Source of the DNA: Atopobiaceae bacterium UBA7016
GTDB taxonomy: Bacteria > Actinomycetota > Coriobacteriia > Coriobacteriales > Atopobiaceae
Direction of reading: 5' to 3'
Assembly: GCA_002449555.1 (NCBI GenBank)
Contig: DJXA01000106.1
Location: 1-45,863 of the forward strand
DNA length: 45,863 bases
Below are positions 41,125-45,863 of the stretch, one piece after another (positions within the stretch are counted from its first letter, which is position 1; the number at the start of each line of letters is the position of its first letter). The notes under the pieces are model-generated. The model saw only the letters and a program-made list of their open reading frames with translations, was not told where the DNA came from and did no database searches. The translations under genes were made by a program, and so were the position numbers.

Positions 41125-42537
41125 ATGGCAGTCTTCAGCAGCCTTTCCGACCGACTTCAGGACACCTTTGACCGCCTGCGCGGCAAGGGCCGTCTTACCG
41201 AGGACGACATCAATGCCGCGATGCGTGAGATTCGCATGGCGCTCCTGGAAGCGGACGTCAACTATCGCGTGGTGAAGAACTTCGTCTCCGCGTGCAAGGA
41301 AAAGTGCATGACGGCCGACGTGCTGGATTCCCTGACGCCGGCACAGAACGTGGTGCGCATCGTTCTTGACCAGCTCACGCAGCTCCTGGGCTCCACCGAG
41401 TCCAAGTTGGTGCTTGCGCAGAACCGCACGCCCAACGTCATCATGCTCGTGGGCCTGCAGGGCTCTGGTAAGACCACGGCTGCCGCCAAGCTGGCGTATC
41501 TGCTGAAGGGCCAGGGGCGGAGCCCCCTTCTGGCCGCCTGCGACGTGCACCGTCCCGCCGCTGCCGACCAGCTGGAGACGCTGGGCAAAGAGATCGGCGT
41601 GCCCGTCTATCGCGGCGATGGCGTGGACGCCGTCAAGGTGGCGAGTGAGTCCATCCGCTATGGCATCGATCACCTGAACGACGTGGTCATCGTCGATACC
41701 GCAGGCCGCCTGCAGATCGACGAGGAGATGATGGCCGAGGCCGTCAACATCAAGAATGCCGTGAAGCCTGACCAGGTGCTGATGGTGGTTGACGCCATGA
41801 CCGGCCAGGACATCGTCAACGTGGTGCGCGCGTTTGCCGAGCGCGTCGACTTTGACGGCGTCATCATGTCCAAGCTCGACGGCGACGCCCGCGGCGGTGG
41901 CGCGCTGTCTGTGCGCGAGGTGACGGGCAAGCCCATCAAGTTCGTCAGCCAGGGCGAGAAGCCCGACTCGCTTGAGGTCTTCCATCCCGACCGCATGGCC
42001 AAGCGCATCCTGGGCATGGGCGACGTGGTGGGCATCATCGAGCAGGCCCAGAAGGTGGCGGACGAGCAGGACGTCCTCAATGCCGAGCGCATGCTGCGCG
42101 AGGGCTTCACAATGGACGACATGCTCGACCAGATGAACCAGATCCGCAAGATGGGCGGCCTGTCGAAGCTGATCGGCATGATTCCTGGCGGAGACCGCGC
42201 GCTTGCCCAGATGGGCGGCAATCTGGACGAGAGCCAGATTACGCGCATCGAGGCCATGATTCGCTCGATGACGCCGGAGGAGCGTCGTCAGCCCAAGAAG
42301 ATCAACGGCCAGCGCCGCAAGCGCATCGCCGCTGGTTCCGGCCGCTCCATTCAGGAGGTCAACCAGCTGCTGAAGCAGTGGAGCGAGATGAACAAGATGA
42401 TGGGCAAGATGAAGGCCATGGCTAACGACATGGGCGGCAAGGGTGGCGGCTCTCGCAAAGCCCGTCGCCAGATGCAATCCATGATGCGCAACATGGGCAT
42501 GGGCGGTGGCCAAGGCCGCGGCAACTTCCCGTTCTAA
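41125..42537 (+). CDS. ffh: Signal recognition particle protein Ffh
   Basis: The SRP54 GTPase that binds signal sequences together with 4.5S RNA. It has 470 residues. The N domain is followed by the G domain with P-loop GLQGSGKTT at 110-118, DTAGRLQID and SKLDGDARGGGAL. The M domain starts near residue 320 and ends in a methionine-rich tail (MMGKMKAMANDMGGKGGG, MQSMMRNMGMGGG). It follows ftsY, its receptor, by 101 bp and was probably once in the same operon. No 4.5S RNA gene is recognised in the window. Confidence 0.98.
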   Translation: MAVFSSLSDRLQDTFDRLRGKGRLTEDDINAAMREIRMALLEADVNYRVVKNFVSACKEKCMTADVLDSLTPAQNVVRIVLDQLTQLLGSTESKLVLAQNRTPNVIMLVGLQGSGKTTAAAKLAYLLKGQGRSPLLAACDVHRPAAADQLETLGKEIGVPVYRGDGVDAVKVASESIRYGIDHLNDVVIVDTAGRLQIDEEMMAEAVNIKNAVKPDQVLMVVDAMTGQDIVNVVRAFAERVDFDGVIMSKLDGDARGGGALSVREVTGKPIKFVSQGEKPDSLEVFHPDRMAKRILGMGDVVGIIEQAQKVADEQDVLNAERMLREGFTMDDMLDQMNQIRKMGGLSKLIGMIPGGDRALAQMGGNLDESQITRIEAMIRSMTPEERRQPKKINGQRRKRIAAGSGRSIQEVNQLLKQWSEMNKMMGKMKAMANDMGGKGGGSRKARRQMQSMMRNMGMGGGQGRGNFPF

Positions 42538-42548
42538 GGTTAACGGGG

Positions 42549-42652
42549 CGGCGCCTTCCTTCATTGCGAGCTCAGACAGTCCTCGAAGGCCCCCTTCGCG
42601 TGCGCGAAGGAGGGCCTTCTGCGGAACTCGCTCGCAACGAGGGAAGGCGCCG
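42549..42652. repeat. Nested palindrome after ffh carrying the 60-bp element (orientation 1)
   Basis: Outer arms CGGCGCCTTCC / GGAAGGCGCCG enclose an inner stem GAAGGCCC-CCTTCGCG / CGCGAAGG-A-GGGCCTTC (42585-42619). The strands between them, GAGCTCAGACAGTCCTC on the left and TGCGGAACTCGC on the right, are repeated in reverse at 42948-43052. It begins 12 bp after the ffh stop. Confidence 0.85.
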
Positions 42653-42724
42653 ACTCAGCCAGGACACCGTTGCCGCGCCACACCACCCATGCCCTCTGAT
42701 TGCTGTGGCCATATTCTTCTCCCA

Positions 42725-42766
42725 GTTAATGTTGACAAGAAACGGTACCTTTACGTCAGCATTCGC
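42725..42766. repeat. Diverged 42-bp family A unit in the gene-free stretch
   Basis: GTTAATGTTGAC, an 18-bp centre and GTCAGCATTCGC: the same length and spacing as the units at 1471 and 26272, with a mutated centre (CGGTACCTTT in place of GGGGCCNCTTT). It lies between the two nested palindromes in the 530-bp gap 42538-43067. I see nothing coding in the rest of that gap. Confidence 0.75.
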
Positions 42767-42947
42767 AGGAGTGCGAATAGCTCAATGAGACGTTAGGTGC
42801 ACGAGTTCAGTCGCATTGAGCGGACGTGTGCGTGAGAGATCCAGCCACGTTCCCTGTGCAGGTGGTTTGGTTTTGTGGATGCGGAGCTTCTTCATTGCCG
42901 AACTGGCGTGTTCGTCATAGCTGCTAGCCCGTGATCCGCTCGCAAGA

Positions 42948-43052
42948 GGCCGCCCAGCGTTCCCTCCATGCGAGTTCCGCAGAAGGCCCGGTTCGCGCAA
43001 GCGAACCGGGCCTTCGAGGACTGTCTGAGCATGGAGGGAACGCTGGGCGGCC
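42948..43052. repeat. Nested palindrome after the L,D-transpeptidase gene carrying the 60-bp element (orientation 2)
   Basis: Outer perfect 24-bp arms (GGCCGCCCAGCGTTCCCTCC...) enclose GAGTTCCGCA, an inner perfect 15-bp stem GAAGGCCCGGTTCGC with loop GCAA (42982-43015), and GAGGACTGTCTGA. The inner 60 bp equals the element at 42549 turned around, whereas the outer arms differ completely. It ends 16 bp from the stop of the minus-strand gene. Confidence 0.88.
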
Positions 43053-43067
43053 CCGGCAACCTCACAC

Positions 43068-44981
43068 CTAGTAGTGCGTGATGACGACGTCGCCAACCTC
43101 GGTCAGGCCATAGAGCTCCTCAGCCTTGTCGTAGGGGAGGTTCACACAGCCGTGGCTGCCGTCGGTCTGGTAGATGGTGCCGCCGAAGGAGTAGCGCCAC
43201 GTGGCGTCGTGCATGGCGACGGCGTTCCACACGAAGGGCATCCAGTAGGTGACGTAGCTCACGTACTCGGGCTCACCCGTGCGCTTGTCCTCGGGACCCT
43301 CAAGGCGGACGTTACCAGACTCCTTGTTGCCGTTCAGCTGCCAAACGCCCTCGGGAGTGCCGTGGCCCTCGCTCGTGTTGCCGGTCACGCAGTCGCTCTC
43401 CCAGATGAGGTTGCTGCTGCCGTCGTACATGCGCACGTGCTGCTCGGAGATGTCGATGTCGATGTAGCGATTGCCCCACTCCTGGCCGCCGGGGTTCCAC
43501 GAGCCAGCGGTCTGCAGCATGGGGATGTCGATGGTGGCGGCCGTTCCCGCCTTCACGTTGTCGCAGATCTGCTTGGCAAGCTCGCCGCCGTCGATGGTCC
43601 ACCCGTACTCGCCGCCGGTCACCGAGACGTTCTTGCCGTCGGGACGGGTGTAGCTGCGGGTCTTGCCCACGGTATCCAGCTTTTCCGAAAGCTCGCCGCG
43701 TGCCCACGTGGTGATGGCCTCCTGGTCAACAGTCACCTCAAGCTTGTCGGAGACCTTGGTCCAGCCCGCGATGAGGTCGGCACCGACCTCAAAGACCTCG
43801 TTTTCGCCCACGGTGAGCTTCTGGGTGGCGGAGAGCTTGGCGTTGACGTCGGCCACGCTCTTGGTGAGCTCGGCGTCGTCAGCCAGCACGGCAGGCTGCA
43901 CGAGGAGCTTCTCGTCGAGCTCCACCGCGGGTTCGAGCTCGTCAACCGCGGCGGTCACCAGCTTGACGATTTCCTCGGTCTTGAGCACGGTACCGGCCAC
44001 CTCGGGCACCACCTTGTACTGGTGTGCGGCCTCGTCGTAGGCATAGGTCGCGTCCTTGGGGGCCGTCGCCGTCTTGTTGAAGGCCTCCACGGCATCGGTC
44101 ACGGCCTTGGTGAGCTTGGCCTTGTCGTAGGTGATGGATTCGTCGGCGGTGAGGCTGTGGGGCTCGATGATCTCGAGCGGCCACTTCCAGGGGTCAAGGC
44201 TCGAGAGCGCCTCCTGTACGTAGGCCTGGCCATCGGAACGCAGGTCGACGTCGGCGGCGGTCAGCTTGAGGTCGATGCCCTGGCCCGTCACGGCAACCTG
44301 GTAGCCGCTCGTAGACTCGCTGTGCTTGGCGGCAACCTCCGCGATGGGCTGCAGCGACACGTCCTCGCCGTTGAGCGTGGTGTTGGGCATGAAGTACTGC
44401 TGAGAGGCCCAGACGCCTGCCGCGTAGGTGCCGCCAAGAAGGGCGAGGAGGAGCAGGCCGAGAACGAGGCCGAGCTTGCCGCGCTTCTTCTTTTTGGGTT
44501 CCTCGAAGGCGCCGTGCTTGGGGCCCGTCGAGGTTAGGGTCTCAATGGGCTGGGGAGTGGCGGCTGGCGTCTCCACGGTTGCGTCGGTGACGTCATCGCC
44601 AGCGCCAACCGCGGGTGCGACCTCGGCAACGTCCAGAACCGAGGGCAGGTTGTCGAGGGACGATACGGCGCGTGCCTCGTCCTTGGCGGCCTCGGAGGCC
44701 ACGACGGTCTCTGTGGGAACCGCAACCACGGTCTCAGCCGGTGCGGCGATGACGGTCTCGGCGGCGGGCGCGATCACGGTCTCGGCGGCCGCCGCGACGG
44801 TCGTCTCCTCGGCGGCGGGGGTGGTGACCCCAGCGTCCACCTGCGCAAGAATCTCGTTCATAATGGCGTCGAGCGCCTCGTCTACCGATGCCTCAGCGCG
44901 TTTCGTTGTCTCCTCTGGGAGGTTCTCTTTAGGCTCGTCCTCAGGAACGAACTCGGCTCCCTCTTGTGTCTCTGTACTCAC
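43068..44981 (-). CDS. Membrane-anchored L,D-transpeptidase with PGBD4-type domains
   Basis: A 637-residue cell-wall enzyme. A cytoplasmic N-terminus of about 168 residues is rich in Ala, Glu, Thr and Val with a four-fold repeat of AAETVIA-like units at residues 57-100. A KKKKRGK stop-transfer and one membrane segment follow at about 170-191. The external part has two repeated beta/alpha regions like the PG4/PGBD4 domain, then the YkuD L,D-transpeptidase domain. The active site is SHGCVNLP with Cys612, and a conserved His lies in AMHDATWR. Such enzymes form 3-3 or anchoring cross-links in peptidoglycan. The gene stands alone on the minus strand; the start ATG at 44981 follows a GGAAG stretch. 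The long acidic cytoplasmic tail is unusual for the family. Confidence 0.93.
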   Translation of the reverse strand: MSTETQEGAEFVPEDEPKENLPEETTKRAEASVDEALDAIMNEILAQVDAGVTTPAAEETTVAAAAETVIAPAAETVIAAPAETVVAVPTETVVASEAAKDEARAVSSLDNLPSVLDVAEVAPAVGAGDDVTDATVETPAATPQPIETLTSTGPKHGAFEEPKKKKRGKLGLVLGLLLLALLGGTYAAGVWASQQYFMPNTTLNGEDVSLQPIAEVAAKHSESTSGYQVAVTGQGIDLKLTAADVDLRSDGQAYVQEALSSLDPWKWPLEIIEPHSLTADESITYDKAKLTKAVTDAVEAFNKTATAPKDATYAYDEAAHQYKVVPEVAGTVLKTEEIVKLVTAAVDELEPAVELDEKLLVQPAVLADDAELTKSVADVNAKLSATQKLTVGENEVFEVGADLIAGWTKVSDKLEVTVDQEAITTWARGELSEKLDTVGKTRSYTRPDGKNVSVTGGEYGWTIDGGELAKQICDNVKAGTAATIDIPMLQTAGSWNPGGQEWGNRYIDIDISEQHVRMYDGSSNLIWESDCVTGNTSEGHGTPEGVWQLNGNKESGNVRLEGPEDKRTGEPEYVSYVTYWMPFVWNAVAMHDATWRYSFGGTIYQTDGSHGCVNLPYDKAEELYGLTEVGDVVITHY

Positions 44982-45100
44982 GAGCTTCCTCGTTGTTCGT
45001 GTCTTGGCTGCGTTATCGTGCGGTCTCTGGTGTGAGATGCTGCAGTGGTTACGCTATGGTACCTCACGTGAAGGGACGTTTGGGCCAAGGAGGGCAAAGC

Positions 45101-45863
45101 ATGCCGACCATTCACGTTACAAATCTTGCCGACGAGCGCCTTGACGTGTACACGAGGCTGACCGACCACCAGCTGCGGAACGCCCTGGAGCCCGAGCGGG
45201 CGGTGATGGTGGTCGAGTCTCCGTTTGCCTTGGAGGTTGCCCTGCGCGAGGGGTATGAGCCGCTTTCGCTGTTGCTTGACGAGCGCCACGCGGAGTCGAT
45301 GCTGCCGCTGATGGAGAGCGTCGACCCTTCGGTGCCGGTGTTTCTTGCCTCGCGCGAGGTGATGAGTGAGCTTGTGGGGTTCAAGGTGACACGCGGCGTG
45401 ATGGGGGCGTTTCGTCGTCCGCGGCCACGCTCGGTTGACGAGGTGCTGGAAGGCACCCAGCGCGTGGCGGTGCTGGAGGGGCTGGTGGACGTCTCCAACG
45501 TAGGCGCCATCTTCCGCTCTGCCGCGGCGCTTGGCTTCGATGCGGTGCTGCTTGACCCCACGTGCGCGGACCCGCTGGCGCGCCGCGCGCTGCGCGTGTC
45601 CATGGGCACGGTTCTGCAGGTGCCTTGGGCTGTGCTTCCAGCTGAGGGGGAGGGTGGCTGGCCTGAAGGGGCGCTTGCACGGCTGCATGAGCTGGGGTTT
45701 CATGTGGCTGCCATGGCTCTGGTGGACGGCGCGACGTCCCTCGACAGTCCCGAGCTTGCGGCGTACGACCGCCTAGCGCTGGTCTTCGGCAGCGAGGGCT
45801 GGGGAATCTCGGCCAAGGCGCTCGCCCTGTGCGACGAGGCAGTGATCATCCCGATGGCCCACG
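45101..45863 (+). CDS. SpoU/TrmH-family rRNA methyltransferase (cut by window edge)
   Basis: 254 codons are present and the reading frame is still open at the window end. An N-terminal substrate-binding-like domain at about 1-110 is followed by the SPOUT fold. Motif 1 is NVGAIFRSAAALGF (Asn133, Arg139), motif 2 is FGSEGWGIS (Glu232), and motif 3 is cut at VIIPMAH. These are the 2'-O-ribose methyltransferase hallmarks. Which nucleotide of rRNA or tRNA is the target is not clear. AAGGAGGG precedes the ATG. It is divergent from the L,D-transpeptidase gene. Confidence 0.93.
   Translation, partial: MPTIHVTNLADERLDVYTRLTDHQLRNALEPERAVMVVESPFALEVALREGYEPLSLLLDERHAESMLPLMESVDPSVPVFLASREVMSELVGFKVTRGVMGAFRRPRPRSVDEVLEGTQRVAVLEGLVDVSNVGAIFRSAAALGFDAVLLDPTCADPLARRALRVSMGTVLQVPWAVLPAEGEGGWPEGALARLHELGFHVAAMALVDGATSLDSPELAAYDRLALVFGSEGWGISAKALALCDEAVIIPMAH

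Noticed and set aside
42549..43052. Integron attC-like sites or a CRISPR array in the 42.5-43.1 kb gap
   Set aside because: No RYYYAAC/GTTRRRY ends, no integrase, no regular repeat-spacer periodicity; the structure is two nested palindromes in opposite orientation.

Overview
The window is high-GC bacterial chromosome. Gene content and order point to an actinobacterium of the class Coriobacteriia (Olsenella/Atopobium-like). The basis is: very GC-rich third codon positions; a YhgE/Pip surface protein beside an atypical ABC ATPase; Firmicute-like RNA regulation (a T-box and an S-box); and a mycobacterial-type coaD / SepIVA-like / DUF177 neighbourhood. The taxonomic call is inference. Most of the window is housekeeping chromosome; I see no prophage, IS element, CRISPR array, tRNA or rRNA.

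Layout. (1) 1-6.4 kb: a cut-off metallo-beta-lactamase-fold gene, a flippase-like membrane protein, gltX, an unrecognised polytopic membrane protein, and a lone TrpB2-type tryptophan synthase beta chain behind a Trp-specific T-box. (2) 6.5-15.1 kb is an envelope and accessory region: an MBOAT acyltransferase overlapping its SGNH/Y_Y_Y partner, a TetR regulator, a class B-like sortase, a small Cys-rich protein, and a degenerate ABC ATPase coupled to a 978-residue YhgE/Pip protein. (3) 15.2-19 kb: metK behind a SAM-I riboswitch, a DUF218 protein, a 2H phosphoesterase (ThpR) and a DEDDh exonuclease. (4) 19.1-26.6 kb: priA, def, fmt and rsmB, then an FmdB zinc ribbon, a HAD phosphatase, thiN and rpmB. 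(5) 26.8-42.5 kb: asp23, a fakA-like gene, recG, rsmD, coaD, a SepIVA-like gene, DUF177, rpmF, plsX, acpP, rnc, smc, ftsY and ffh. This order closely tracks the Bacillus priA-def-fmt-rsmB ... rpmB-yloU-yloV-recG ... plsX-acpA-rnc-smc-ftsY-ffh block. (6) 42.5 kb to the end: a 530-bp gene-free stretch full of palindromes, an L,D-transpeptidase and a cut-off SPOUT rRNA methyltransferase.

The most unusual signal is not a gene. Almost every transcription unit ends, within 0-40 bp of its stop codon, in a long and often near-perfect palindrome (25-70 bp and longer). These palindromes fall into recurring sequence families. A 42-bp unit with 12-bp inverted ends occurs four times, twice as an inverted pair. 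A 41-bp unit is tandemly repeated with the same GAC-N18-GTC architecture. Three further palindrome cores recur, and a 60-bp element sits in opposite orientations inside two different outer palindromes. Together they look like a mosaic of interspersed palindromic units comparable to enterobacterial BIMEs, placed as 3'-end structures. Most lack a U-tract, whereas ordinary U-tailed terminators are also present after rpmB and rpmF and inside both riboswitches.
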